Source of the DNA: Favolaschia claudopus
Taxonomy: Eukaryota; Basidiomycota; Agaricomycetes; Agaricales; Mycenaceae
Direction: 5' to 3'
Length of the DNA: 64,000 bases
NCBI GenBank assembly: GCA_037176885.1
Contig: JAWWNJ010000104.1
Coordinates: 682,001-746,000, forward strand
The translations under genes were made by a program, and so were the position numbers. Positions 44,601 through 56,836 of this stretch are shown here, piece after piece. How positions within the stretch are numbered: the stretch's first letter is position 1; every line of letters starts with the position of its first letter. The notes under the pieces were generated by a model that searched no databases, was not told where the DNA came from, and saw only the letters and a program-made list of their open reading frames with translations.

Positions 44601-47600
44601 AGAATTGAAACCAAAAACAAACGCTCAAACGTTATCATCGAACTCAAACGAGCCTGTATTGAGCTTTGATTGAAAGTATAAGAAAGTTAGCGAGGTTGAA
44701 ATGAAGAGTCAGTAAGTTGCGCACCTATGAGGTTGAACGTCGAAATCGAGTTGAACTCGACTTGAGTGCTTCGAAGGGCGAGCAAGAGCTTGAGCGAGTT
44801 CAATAGAAGAGACAAAAAAAGTTCAAGGGCGAGAGAGGGCAAGTGGGAGGAAGAGAACCATGCCCAAACTGTCAAACTCACCCAGCTTTTATACACCCCA
44901 CCGGCCTCCAGCGCGTCGAAATATGGTGCCATTCTGCAAATTCTTCACGGGCATCTTGCACCGACAGAGAACCTCCGCAGTAGCATGAGTCAGACGGCGT
45001 CTGGGCGCTGTCGCGGCGAAGTCAACGAAATGTTTGAAAAGAAGCAAAATATTCGTAAGTTGGTTGAAACCGCATGAACGCTGCCACGCACTTACAGAAC
45101 TTCTTTGATTGTAGAACGGATCATATTTCCATATTGAGAAGTATTGATCAGGGGGATTTGAGTGCTGGAGAGCGGAGGTTTGGGAGAGTGGTGAATTCGA
45201 GGTTTGACGCATTCAAGGCGTTCAAGAGCTCTGGGAACCGCACCAAACAAGCGGAGTAACAAGACAGAATTTCTGAAAGTTGAAAGGCTTGGATAGGTCA
45301 GCCCAATACGGGGATATAGACGAAGACATGCGGAAACGCACAGAAATTCATCCGGACGCCGTTCCCGCTCCAATCGCCTCAGAAAGCTCCCCGCTGTCGC
45401 GCAGTAACCAAGAAACATGATCTCGGCTAATGTGACGTGATGGAACCGCGGAGGAATTCACCTGGACCTCCGTTTTCTGAATGCGCATAATCGTCGTTCC
45501 AGCCGTTTCCGACCGCCGCGCAGACCAAATGGAGCCAGATTCGCATTGGGTAAGTCACTCGTAATGTCCTTGAAGTCGCCCGAGTCGACCGAGACCGTAG
45601 GTGTGCCGCAGAGGTAAAAGATCATGAGAGTCGAGAGCAAGAGTTGACATATCTCCGTTGGGAATTGCGAGGACGCAGCAAAATTGACTTACGGGGTTGG
45701 CGGACCGAAAAAACCGAAAGTCGAACATCGAGTCACGTGACCTCGAGTGCGATCAATTTTCGCTTTTTCTTCTTGCTTCCTCTCGTCATCTCGCGCAGAT
45801 CCCGGCGTTCTCGCCGACACTTCGGGCGAGCTCGCCATGTTTCTGGGTCAACGCATACACGGCTCGCTTGTTGCAGTGGGACCGAAGCTCTGGGACTTCT
45901 TCAAGACTTCTTAATTACGTTCTGGCGGCCGCGCCCATACCACCAAACCTCGGCAGGGCTTGAAGCTTGTGTGATTGCTGCGCTCGCTAACGCTTGGACC
46001 GACACCAATTTCTGTCTTTTCGCTGGTCTCTTTGCTTTCCGGCAGTTCCAACTCTGTTATGAATTCTTATCACAGTTGCTGCGTTCGAATTGGCTTCGCT
46101 TGAACGAGCCTTTCATCGTTTCTTTTTGTTGCGGCTAGCTCGTTTCTTGAGCTGCATCAATGATTGCAAAATTTGAAACTATCACAACGTAATGCTGCTG
46201 GACTGTCAAAGTTTCTGAAAAGGGGAAGGTTTTGTTTTTGCTTTGTTCCAGTCAACTCAAGGGCGGCGGGAATTCAGGTTTTTGTGAATCCATGCAGCCT
46301 GCTCAAGCCTGAACAACTCTAATTTCTCGGAGCTAAACGCAGGGGTGGGTGCACTTTCATCGCACTTTCGCATGGAGGTATCAGCTTCGCAAAGTCCAAT
46401 TGATTTGAGTTTCCAATGATTTACGTCGAGTTTGATTCTGATTTTTTGTTGCGACGGACAACTTAACTGATGCTAGCGCACATACAGAGCCAAACTAACC
46501 TCTTGTCTCCGTACCACCGTCATCACACTCTCCCTTCCCCGCTCAAATTTTTCCCCTCGTCTATTCCTCAGTGAGTTTTCACCCTATTCATTCATCTTTC
46601 TAACTGAACATTCTTCCTTAGCTGTTTATCAAGTTCTCCTCCCCGAAAACGCGCCGTCAAGGCGTTGAGTATACAGAACGCCGTCCCGCGAGCGGCACTT
46701 GAGGTCGGGGTCAGTTTTTCCTATTCTGTCTTGTCTTCAAACTGACGACTTTTTCAGCCCTTTTTTCACCGGGTTCTGGCTGCCGGCAGGCTAACCCCAC
46801 CTCTCCAGACTTCAAGCAGCGTTGATCACCACAACCCCGAAAGCATTTTGTTGCCGTCGTCGTCGCGTGGCGCCGCGAAGCGGCGCTATAACTTTGAATA
46901 TACGGATCGCCGTCCGCCAAGCAACGCATATGACTCAGGTGGGTTTCCTTAACGTTTTTTGTACTCAGCTTTTGACACCTTTTCCAACCATTTTTGCACG
47001 GGGCTTCAGCCGCCGGCAGGCTAACCCCGCCCCTCCAGACTTCAAGCAGCGAACACAACACCACTCCCGCAACTCTGTTCTCGTCGTCATCGTCGCGTGG
47101 CGCCGCGAAGCGGCGCTATGATGTTGACTATACGGATCGCCGTCCGCCGAGCAACCAAGTAAGTTTCCTTCCTCTCTATATACCCCATTTTAACGCTCAC
47201 CTCCGCCCTTTTTTCACGGGGTTTTGGCTGCCGGCAGGCTAACCCCGCCCCGACGCGTAAAGGTGCGGGCTAAACGACCCAGCATCAGATGCTTTCTAGT
47301 TGTCGTTGTTACGAGGCGCCGCTGCGCGGCGCCATAGCCTTGAGTATATGGATCGACGCCCCGCGAGCGACGTCGTGCTGGGGATCTTGGTAAGCATTGT
47401 CTCCAGGTAGTTTCACATCTCCCGCTTACACCTTCCCCAACAGCATCCTACCTTTGGAAATTCGATTTTTGGGCTTCCCGCGAGCGGGCTCCCGGAGCAG
47501 CATTTCAACCCAGTAAGTTTATCTCAGCCCATTTCCGCGTTGATTCCCAGCTGATTTTATCTTCCAGATTTTTTTTCTCCGCTGCGCGGCTATCTATTTC

Positions 47601-48638
47601 AAAGTCAAACCTCACTTTGAAAAATTGATGTTTGGCCGTCCGGCGAGTGGAATGTTTGCTGAGTCCTCTGTTGATTCTGAGCGTGTTTTGGCTGATGTAT
47701 TGCAGTGAATGTCGAATTTTTCTCCGCTGCGCGGCTGATAGCATCAAAGGCAAGACCTAATTTCGGAAATTCGATTTTTGGTCTTCCGGCGAGCGAGTAG
47801 TATGGCTACAGTGATGCAAGGTGTGTGATTATAGAGCTTTCTAACGTGTTTCCTGGCTGATTTTGTTCCCAGATTCTTCCTCTTGCTGCGAACGAGAGTG
47901 CTCAAAACCCAAGTCTTTCAAGTCCAAGATATTTTTCTTCCGCTGCGCGGCATACACGATGCGTACAGTACTCTCTCGTTCCCACTATTTTAAGCTCAAT
48001 TCGTGCATAGCCTCGATTTTTCTCTTCCGCTGCGCGGCGCCGACTTGAATTGCCCTCAAGACATTTTCCCTCCTTCCCTCAACTTCCGCCTTCAGTACTC
48101 TCCAAATCTTCAAATCTTCCCCGCCAAATCTTCAAAAGCTCTTCTCCTGCTCTCTTCGACAGCCTGCAGCGCTTTAAATCCGCGTGAAGACCAACAAAAC
48201 TGCAAGGACTTCAAACTCTCGGTCAAGACCGTGACTTCGAAATTGGAAGACTTGCAAATTATTCCGACGGCAACTTCAAATCTGCAGATCTCGCTTACTT
48301 ATAGTTAGTATCTAGATCTGTAGAGCTGCCGTAGATAGAGTACGTACCAGACCCTTGAAACGAGCCGGGAAACGGGCTTCGCGAGGGTCTCAAAATCAAT
48401 TTTTTTTCTCGGTTGTATGTAAGTAGATAGACAATAGATCCTTTTGAGAACAGCTCCGAAAAACTATAAGTCTGGGGCATGCAAGTCGCTTGCGACCTTG
48501 GTCGCGCGGCGAGCTTAGTCGTGTGGTGAGCGTGTCAGCGATTGGGAATTGCCTTTTTGGGAAGTCAAAGCGATTGCATTCCAGCGAATAAATACACAAT
48601 ATACACAGCGGACACTAGAGCTGATGGTGTCAAGCACT
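41245..48638. repeat. Block L, copy 3
   Basis: 7,394 bp, apparently identical to L2. Its right end joins core 4 inside the mcm10 OB-fold at 48,639. Confidence 0.88.
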
Positions 48639-49787
48639 CGTCGCCCTCTTTGACGTCGCCCATCTCTTCGAACGCACCCCGACTACCACCAGAATAGACC
48701 TTCTTGGGACGGCCCTCGTCTTGAGGTACCGTCTCGAAGCCATCGGATTCGAAGAGGAGTAACGACAGCATCGCGTCGCCTCTAACTACGGCCTTCCCGC
48801 CAGTGGCAGACGACGCCGTGCGCGCACCGAAATCGACGAGCTTGAGATTAATAAATTTCTTTCCGCTAGGTTTCGGTGTTTCTTTGCCTTTGCCTTTGCT
48901 GCCCGTCTGCTCCTCGTCGTCCGGAGCAATGGGTACTGGGGCCTTGGTGTACTTGAAGGGACCACGCTCCGCAACAACGGCGATGGTGATCCAGTCGCCG
49001 GCGACAGGGACATCGTATCCTTGTTTGTCGGGGAGTAGACGCACAGCTGAATATAGACGCGAGGGGGACAGATAGTAACGACCTCGAAGGTGGTCTTGTA
49101 GGTCATCGTGGGGAACGACGCGGGATCTAAATGAGCGTTAGATTATGGCTCCCTTTTGGATAGCAAACGTACGAGAGTCGGATGCCTGAGTTTGGTTCTA
49201 GCTGCTGGAAATACGGGTCGTCGAAAGGTGGTTTGTGGTCAACAGGACCGGCTTCGAGAGTTTCGATGATCGCAAGTCGTTCATCACGTTTTACCCCCGA
49301 CGAGTCAGAGGCGGATGCGGCTTGAGGGGCATCCGTGAATGCGGAAGAGCGAACGAGAGGTTCTGCCTCGACCTCATCTACCAGTCGTCGACTGGCACCT
49401 GCAAGCTTGCTGAGCAGAGTTGAAGGTCCAGGCCGGTCAGGGACAGTGGTTGCTGGTGGTTTCTTTGCAGACGCGTTGCTGGTTGACGCGGCAGTTATGT
49501 TGAGGTTGCGGATGGGCTTATGTGAGGTCGTAGTGGTGCTGGATCGTTGGGGTTTTTCTATAAATTGGTAAGAATGTATCAAAATGTCGAAATGAAGACA
49601 AATTACTCGGAGAAGGCGTTGCGGGAGCCAGAACGGCAGCTGTATCAAGTTTTCGCCGCTTTGGAGAGCTGGGACCAGGACCTGTCTCTGGAAGATCGCC
49701 TAGCTGTGCTTGAAGAGCTGCGATTTGCCGCTGAAGTTCTGCTTTCTTCTCTGTGTCATTCCGTCCCTTTGCTGCCAAGGATTCCAT
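48565..49787 (-). pseudogene. Truncated mcm10, copy 4, mosaic
   Basis: Exons 49787-49607, 49557-49173 and 49126-48565 stay open to the same L-derived C-terminus (AGMQSL). Exon 1 resembles intact Mcm10 (AAKGRNDTEKKAELQRQ rather than AAKDRNDTQKKADLQRQ). Exon 2 is identical to copies 2 and 3, and exon 3 is identical to them up to about 49,080. The acceptor of intron 2 is TAG here and CAG in the others. Confidence 0.78.
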
Positions 49788-51331
49788 GATTCAGATAAGT
49801 GGGACGCGTCGAGATGAAGAGTGAGTCTAAGTCGGACCAGAAAGCTTCGGTAGCCAGCTACTTTCGCGTGCGTAGGGCGGGAGATGGTGGCGGTAGGTGC
49901 CAACCGGATGTGACGGGATCACGCATCGCGTCGCGTCACGTCATGGTCACAACGTGACAGGTTTGAACCTGTACCCTCATGTTCAAAATTTCACACTGCG
50001 AGAATACCTCCTTGGCAAGTCGCCTATTTCATACCCGTCTTCAAATTCTCCTCTCTGATCTTCGTTTGCTTTGAATCATTCGCTCGCTACGGCTTTCGAC
50101 CGTGATCATTGACACTCAGTTTCAACTTTTGCCCAATGCCTAACTCTGAATATCTTGCCTCGCAGTGGTTGTTCATGCGATTCGCATGTATCTGGTATCT
50201 CATTGAACGAGATTGCTGCCTAGGCCTATAACTCCGGGTTAGTTGTATATTTCAACAAGAAAAATGCACATCTCGAACATTTGTATCGCGTAGCTTGAAA
50301 TCTCGTGTCAGGGGGTTAAATCCGCTAAGATATTGCAGTTTAGATCACTGCAGTAAGGCAGCTCAGCCGCGCTGAAACGTCGGCCACAGACGCTCGCAGG
50401 TATCTCTCGTCGTCGACAACACCCAGAGAAGCCCGTTTCGCAGTAACATAACTCAACAATAAGGGTAACAAGCAGCGGTTTATCTCAGTCCCTTCATCTG
50501 CGTTCGAGTGGTCGAGTGGAAAGTAAACTGAGCGAACCTCTCGACTATGATTTAGCAGCTCCCGCCCGGCAACAGCTCGTTCTCTGTGGTCGCCGGCTTC
50601 TTTAAAGGCAGGATTTTCCCGCCTACTCTCGCCACAGAGATCTACACCCACGGTTCCTAGAATTTGTCACACCATTCTTGAACGGATCTTGTGTTATCTG
50701 ACCATCTCGCCGACAGGTGCAACGATCTACTTGGCTAAAAGTGACTCGCATGACGCCACGAGTAGCCAAACAGGTAACAGTTCGTGAGACGGTGAATGTG
50801 TGGGATAAGGTGGAAATATTGTATCTCTTCGAGGTCGTTAAACCTTGCTTGGATGTCCTGAGAGGAATGACTGCACCTGGTACTTGAAGCGAGAAGCCTT
50901 ATCTTAATTTCCGCCGTTTCCTTTTTGGTGCACCCTTGAAGCTCAAAACAATATAAAAAATTTGGCTATTGTAAACACGTTGGCAGTGCGTCGGAAAGGT
51001 TCTTCGCATCATCCTGTGCAGTCAGGACAATTGTATCTGACCTCCGTACGGGATGCTTGTTCTCGTTGGATGGAAACCAATTTCGGAAGATGCCGTCACG
51101 CCAACAAACTGGCTTGACCTAACACTCTGCCACACACAGAACACCACAACACACACAAAGCAGCCCTTGTCTCCCACATTCATTACCTCTTCCATTATGC
51201 TCTCCCTTTGTTCACCTGCTGAAAATAAGGAACTGCTCAGATCGGGTCGACGTCCTACGGATCTTCGCAGGGACGCCGTCCGACTGTGCATCGCCTTGCA
51301 GTCACAAAAAAGTCCAGTCTTTCTCGGTGCC
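48639..51331. repeat. Core copy 4 (outer right, joins intact gene X)
   Basis: About 2,693 bp. The left 440 bp match cores 2/3 exactly; after 49,081 the sequence alternates between core-2-like and core-1-like or private stretches. It continues without a break into intact gene X. Confidence 0.85.
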
Positions 51332-52308
51332 GCCACTGAGCTCCTCGCCTGTCTCGCCACATTATCCTCTCAAGAATTTCGCAACCACAGTCGGACGGTA
51401 ATTTTTCTTTCTCTTTGAACTCCATCGAGTAAATCGGTTCTGATATTCCCTCCCAGATCATACGTTTAATCGAGGTAGCTGCATCTGTAAATCTCTGCTC
51501 TTCGGCCTTACTCAATGCCGCCAAATTTGTCTGTCTTATAAAAAGGTTGCTCGTAAAAATCTGGAAGATTCGGGAATATCATTGCATTTGTTCACCGCTT
51601 CATGTCAACAGGGCTTGAGGTGGAAAGATGTCTACTTCAGTCTTCTCCGGATGCTGCAGAAGCGGCGTGCGGACATAGACGAGACGCTTGAAGGTAAATA
51701 CCGCCCTCCCCAGCTCAGGTACTCTTTCGATATTGGAACTGTTTTAATTCAAGTTTCTATTTGCAGCCAGAGTAAATAAACTACTTATCAGGCTCTCACC
51801 CCATTTTGTGGACGGCAAGTCTCCAGTCGCATCGTACGCCTGGACTGCCGCTACTTGCCTGCCGGAAAGTGTGCGGGAGTCGTTGGCCAATGGTATCACC
51901 ACATGCACGCCACAGCCAGGTGGGCCATCAAGCTCAAGTCCCTCCATCACTATGCCTCGTGAGTCGCAAGCCAGAATCAAGCAAACCCGCCAATCCTGTG
52001 ATTTTGATCATCTCTTTCTAGCTCCCGCCGTTTCAATAAAGCGAAACAGGCCAAACGCTACGCCGGAATCAGCGAATAAAGAGCCTTGTCGGAAGCGCGG
52101 AAAACGGGAACAGAAAGCGCAGGACCTGGACCAGGAAAGACCAGATTCGGAGGAGGAAAACGACTCGGAACGTCCCGACTTTGATCTGGGATTGTCATGG
52201 ACCGCTTACGCCTACAAGTCGCCTCCGTTGAAGAAACGGTTTGGAATATGGTGTACGGGAAAAACATCGATGAACCTTCAGAAATTGCACTCTGTGCAGT
52301 CCCAGTAA
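51197..52308 (+). CDS. Unrecognised protein (gene X), intact copy
   Basis: I do not recognise the family. Five exons (51197-51397, 51457-51552, 51612-51693, 51767-51958, 52022-52308) join in frame to 285 aa. The first 150 residues look helical and Leu/Ala/Val-rich (ATELLACLATLSSQEF, IIRLIEVAASVNLCSSALL, VYFSLLRMLQKRRADID). The next part is Ser/Pro-rich, then a highly charged segment (KRGKREQKAQDLDQERPD, SEEENDSERPDFDLG) suggests a nuclear protein. It is divergently transcribed from mcm10 across about 1.4 kb, so the two may share a promoter and timing. An upstream in-frame ATG at 51,053 adds 48 unlikely residues. The 5' end is repeated three times, truncated, in the array. Confidence 0.7.
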
Positions 52309-53246
52309 CTTCACTGTTTGTGGCCGAGTTTTCGATGCTTTCGTTCTGCTGTCTGCTGTGTTTTGTGTAATTTGTCTTTGCTTTCGTTCGCAATCGTATT
52401 GCTACCGTGACTCCTTGTGTACCCTTTCACTATGCTCTAACCTCTATATTTGACCTGTCATACATATCCCCAACTCGAACATGGTTCAAATCCATTATTC
52501 TGGGGCTTCACGAACCGCTTAAGAAAACTCTGATGAGCAATACTCTTATTAACCCTGTCGTTAGCTCATATAACTTGACGCCCGTGGCAAAAAAATATCG
52601 CCAACTCTATAGTCTTCGTGAAACTTGAGAGTACAGTGGCGGAGCGAAAACTCATCCTATATCCGTCTTGGAGTCCTTGCTATCTGCTCTAAGCTTATCC
52701 TGAAAATTTACTTTCCTGAGTCTTTTTGCGGCCTTAACTCACATTACCATCCCCAAGGCATCTACTTCTTGATGGGTGTGAATCGAACGGTATCACTGTG
52801 ATCACTCCTGGGAGGGGTCGTTCCATTGACTTGTATGTAGGCGCAAATTTTTCCTCAGCCCTGCTCCCGAACAAAAAACGAAACTCCGGATATCAGTTCC
52901 TTTACTTCCCCATCGCTGAGTCCTGACTTACAAACACGATTCAGGAATCAGACTCGCCTCGTTCCGAAGCTCAGACCTCACTGCTGAATCATAAAGGAGC
53001 TCTCGGAACGTTTCCAGAATCTTCTAGTCAACAGATTCTCGTTGCTTCGGTCAGCCATCTGGATCCTATACTATATTTCCAAAAGCGGACGCGTCAAGTT
53101 GAAGATGCAAATCCCGTGATCGCGTCTTTGATCGTATTCCGTGACTGTCGGTGTCACACTGCCCTACATACAGCTTGCGTCAGCGCGAGACGCGTGCGTC
53201 TCTCTGAAAAACTTTTCTTCATCTACCATCGCCGTCCAGGGCAACC
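52309..53246 (+). other. Intergenic region upstream of ubp6
   Basis: About 940 bp with no convincing gene. ACGCGT hexamers occur at 53089-53094 and 53190-53195, the second within the palindrome-like GAGACGCGTGCGTCTC. No tRNA seen. Confidence 0.5.
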
Positions 53247-56200
53247 ATGGCGCCCATCTCGGTCAACATCAAGCACTCGGGCAAGACCTACCCCCTCGGC
53301 CTCGACCCCGATCTTCCAGCCAAAGCTTTCAAGGAGCAGGTGTATCAAGCCACTGGCGTTCCTGTAGATCGTATGAAAGTCATGGTCAAGACTGGTGTTT
53401 TGAAGGTAGGTTTGCGGTGGAGTTCATCGTTGCGTGCAACGGAGTTCTTGCCACGTCTTTTTGAATTGGCTCGTTGTGGAGACTGGCGAGCGTTTTTTTT
53501 TCGCAAAGGACACAATTTTTTGCCAGCTTGGAGACAAAAGGAACGGCGCGGGGGGAGATTGTATGTCGCAAGGGCGTGTTCTACGATGTCTGATATCAGT
53601 GGGCTGTGAAAGTGGGAAGGCGGGGTGTGGTGTCGAATCGCTGCCTTGATGCTTTGCCACTGGGAACTCGAGCGCTGATTTTTTTCTTGTGCTCGATTGC
53701 CGCTTTGATATCCCGTTGGCTTCATCACGTCTTTTTGATCGGTACAGCGGGCTCATCAGGCTGTTGATTTGTTGCCTTTCGTTCTCCTTCAATCCGTTGT
53801 CGTCCATAGGGTGGCCAAAGATTGATGATTGTAGTCTTGGTGGAATCTTTTCAATTCGTGCAGTGGGGTCTTGAGGTGTCGGTCTTCTGCCTATCGACTT
53901 TTTCACGCCTATTGTCTCCTCCGCCACTCGTTTTCATCTGTAGGCGCAGTGGGCCCGAACAGTTGACTGTTTCGCCACGCCCTCTTCATTCGTGCAGGAG
54001 GGCCAAGAGGCCGCGTCTTTCAGATTCGTGTGGCGGATTCGATGCTTTGGTGTCGATCCTCTGCCTACAACTCGATTCATACCTTGGGGCGTCCTTTAAT
54101 TCGGAGCTCAAAGGCCAAGTATGGTGTCGTTTGCTGCACTTGAATGTGCACTCATCTCCTGCTCTCCTTTCTCCTCCTCTCTTGTTCACCTCTTTCCTCA
54201 TAAAACCATAGTACTGACTCCCCTTCCCTTACAGGACGACACTCCATGGTCGAAGGTTAACCCCAAAGCTGTATGTGACGCGCTTTTCCTTTCTTCTTCT
54301 TCGTTTGATCGGCACTCATCTACGAACAGGGGCAAACGTTCATGGTCATCGGTGCAGCAGGTGAATTGCCAAAGCCCCCCGAAAAGCCGGTAGTTTTCTT
54401 AGAAGGTAGCCACTGTCAGATCTTGTGAGCTCTGTTCCTGATACCAGACAGACATGGACGATTCCGAGCTCGCAGAAGCTGTAAATCTTCCATGTTTTCA
54501 CTTGGATTAACCATTGACGCCTTAAACAGCTCGCAAAGCCCGTTGGTCTGCGCAAGTGCGTATCCGCGAAGTATACGATTTCCGCACATTGACCCGTCTC
54601 ATAGTCTCGGAAACACCTGCTATATGAATGCTACCCTACAAACTATGCGCGCTATTCCCGAGCTGCAAACTGCGCTTGGTGTCGAAAAGTGTGTGTGTCA
54701 TCGACCTGGCGACACTAGAACTAACCCGTGTCTCACGCAGGCCAACGCCCACACCTGCGGTTGATGCTTCTGACATGCCTGGTCTCATCGCCGAAGGCTC
54801 TTCAACACCTGCAGCCGATGCTCCCACGCATGCACAAGCAGTACCGGCAGCCCCTGCTCGCCCCGCGTTAACAGGTCTGCCTGCCGCGCTGGGAGCACTG
54901 TACGGTACGATGTCGCGCACTGCGGACACTGTTGCGCCGATGGCCTTTTTGAATCTATTGAGAGAGGTAATCATTTCTGTTTTAGCATCCGAATCCCACC
55001 TAAAATTCTCAGGTAAATCCCCAATTTGCTGAACGCGACAGGCATGCAGGCCACAATACGAACGCTTTACTCGGGGGCGGATATGCTCAACAAGGTGAGT
55101 ACTGCCATTGGCCAGCTAATTCACTCTAATGCTACCGCTCTGCAGACGCTGATGAATGCTTGACCACCATCGTCACTTCCCTTGGTTCCGTCCCTGGAAA
55201 CACCGCTACTGGCGAGGTGGAAACAAACAGAAAGTTCATCGAGCAGTATATGACGGGGCGGATGATCAGAACGTACGTTCATTGAGCGTTCGATATTATC
55301 TGGTCTAACTCTTTCCGCAGATTGAAGTGTGATGACGTCGAAGCCGCGAACGAAGCACCATCAACCAGCACCGAAAATGTGCTCAAAATTACATGCAACA
55401 TCGACTCAACCGTGAACTTCATGGCCTCGGGCATCCAGAAGGTAAATTTCTCTCTCTTGTTGCTGCATAGCCTGGCATCACGCTGACCGCTGCCTTCCAG
55501 TCGCTCTCTCAGTCCGTCATCAAACGGTCGTTCACACTAGGGCGGGACGCCAACTACACGCAGGAGTCGCGGATGACCCGTCTGCCCTCGTACCTCTTCG
55601 TGCACATGGCGAGGTTTTCGTGGCGAGCAGACATCAACAAGAAAGCTAAGATTATGGTATATATATTGTTCAGTCTTTTTGTCCTCCATGAATGAGCTGA
55701 CCTGATACCTCAGAGGAAAGTCAAGTTCCCCACGGAATACGACGCAACAGATCTGTGCTCCGATGAACTGAAGGAGAAGCTGCTTCCTGTGAGCAGACGG
55801 CTAAAGGTATAGTCTCATTGATGTCCGTATCAGCTTGACATTAAGCGCGATTCCGTTGGCAGGCCGTTGAGAAGGAACGCGAGGAGCGACGGAAGGTACG
55901 GCGGCGTACAAAGGCTACTGGTGGTGCTTCAGGGTCCGCTCTTGCTACCACGGGTGGAGATGTAGAAATGGCAGATGCTGCTTCGACGACAGTTACAGCC
56001 GGTGGTTCAGAAGCAGCTGCCGCCCCCGAAATGGATGGCGTCGAGGGTGCAGGCGAGGACAAGGGCAAGGCTGCCGCCGATGTTGGTGGCGCGCTGGAGG
56101 CTGAGAGCGCGTATCGTGAGCGTGAGCTGGCAGAGCTCGAGCAGTTGGTTCACCAAGATCTCAAGAGTGATGTCGGATGCAGCGTCAGCGGGTTGTACGA

Positions 56201-56555
56201 GCTTGTTGGTACGTTCATTCCTCTTGCTTGCCGAAGGAGAATGTCTGGCATCTAATTAGCGTCCTATAGGGATTGTCACGCACAAGGGCGCGGCGGCGGA
56301 TGCGGGACACTACATTGGTTTCGTCAAAAAGAGCGTCTTCCACCCACCCAAGCTCGGCGAGGAGCAGGAGAGCGACGAGGATTGGTACAAGTTTGATGAT
56401 GATAAAGTGTCGGTTTTCCCGAAGGAGAAGCTGGCGACGTTGGATGGCGGAGGTAAGTGTGTATGTCGAATCCGTTCAAAGTTCTGATCGAGTCTGGCTT
56501 AGGTGAGGATTCGGCTGCGTATGTGCTTCTGTACAAGACGAAGCCGCTTGCATGA
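53247..56555 (+). CDS. UBP6: Proteasome-associated deubiquitinase Ubp6 (USP14 family)
   Basis: Cysteine protease that removes ubiquitin from substrates at the proteasome 19S cap. Fifteen exons close in frame to 598 aa: 53247-53405, 54235-54270, 54330-54405, 54452-54480, 54530-54555, 54605-54688, 54741-54966, 55013-55094, 55146-55272, 55321-55441, 55501-55656, 55714-55806, 55863-56208, 56270-56452 and 56503-56555. The N-terminal ubiquitin-like domain (SVNIKHSGKTYPLGLD to GQTFMVIGAAGELP) binds Rpn1 in homologues. The Cys box is GLRNLGNTCYMNATLQTM and the His box AGHYIGFVKK followed by DEDWYKFDDDKVS. AERDRHAGHNTNALLGGGYA and QDADECLTTIV are also typical of Ubp6. An Ala/Gly-rich insert (about residues 430-470) precedes the His box. 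Intron 1 is about 830 nt, far longer than the other introns (44-60 nt). Confidence 0.95.
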
Positions 56556-56836
56556 GTTGCATGCTGCGCGATGCCTTCTGTATCGTTTGTTTTATATGTG
56601 AGGGTGGATAATTTGAATTGGGCGGTGGCCTTGTTCACGATCTGTATTGGAACTTGAAAGCGGAAGCGTGCGGCTTCGGGATGCATGCATAGACCGATAT
56701 CGCTTCGCGTGAGACTGGTCTGATGCTTCTGTCACTGCGTGCCAAAATTGTTTCTCAACTGCATCCGGACATCCTGCAACTGCGTGTAAGCTCGTCCGAT
56801 GCGAGTGTATTCCACAGTCAAGGCTAGTGGAAGGAG

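Larger units (their letters stand above)
18511..51331. repeat. Four-core / three-block tandem array at the mcm10-gene X locus
   Basis: Layout: core1 (18511-21187), L1 (21188-28506), core2 (28507-31178), L2 (31179-38572), core3 (38573-41244), L3 (41245-48638), core4 (48639-51331). From about 22,850 to 49,080 the sequence has a constant 10,066 bp period and I found no difference between copies when reading across; reading frames recur with identical translations at exactly that offset. The left edge of the array is inside intact mcm10 and the right edge inside intact gene X. The arrangement fits duplication of the core joined to L, followed by unequal exchange. An assembly artefact (wrong copy number) cannot be excluded from sequence alone. 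Confidence 0.93.

Noticed and set aside
51053..51196. Upstream in-frame ATG for gene X
   Set aside because: Adds 48 residues of low-complexity sequence (TTTHTKQ) lying in what looks like 5' UTR; the start at 51,197 is simpler.
18511..51331. CRISPR-like or satellite array
   Set aside because: Units are 10 kb and gene-containing; there are no short repeats with regular spacers and the organism is a eukaryote.
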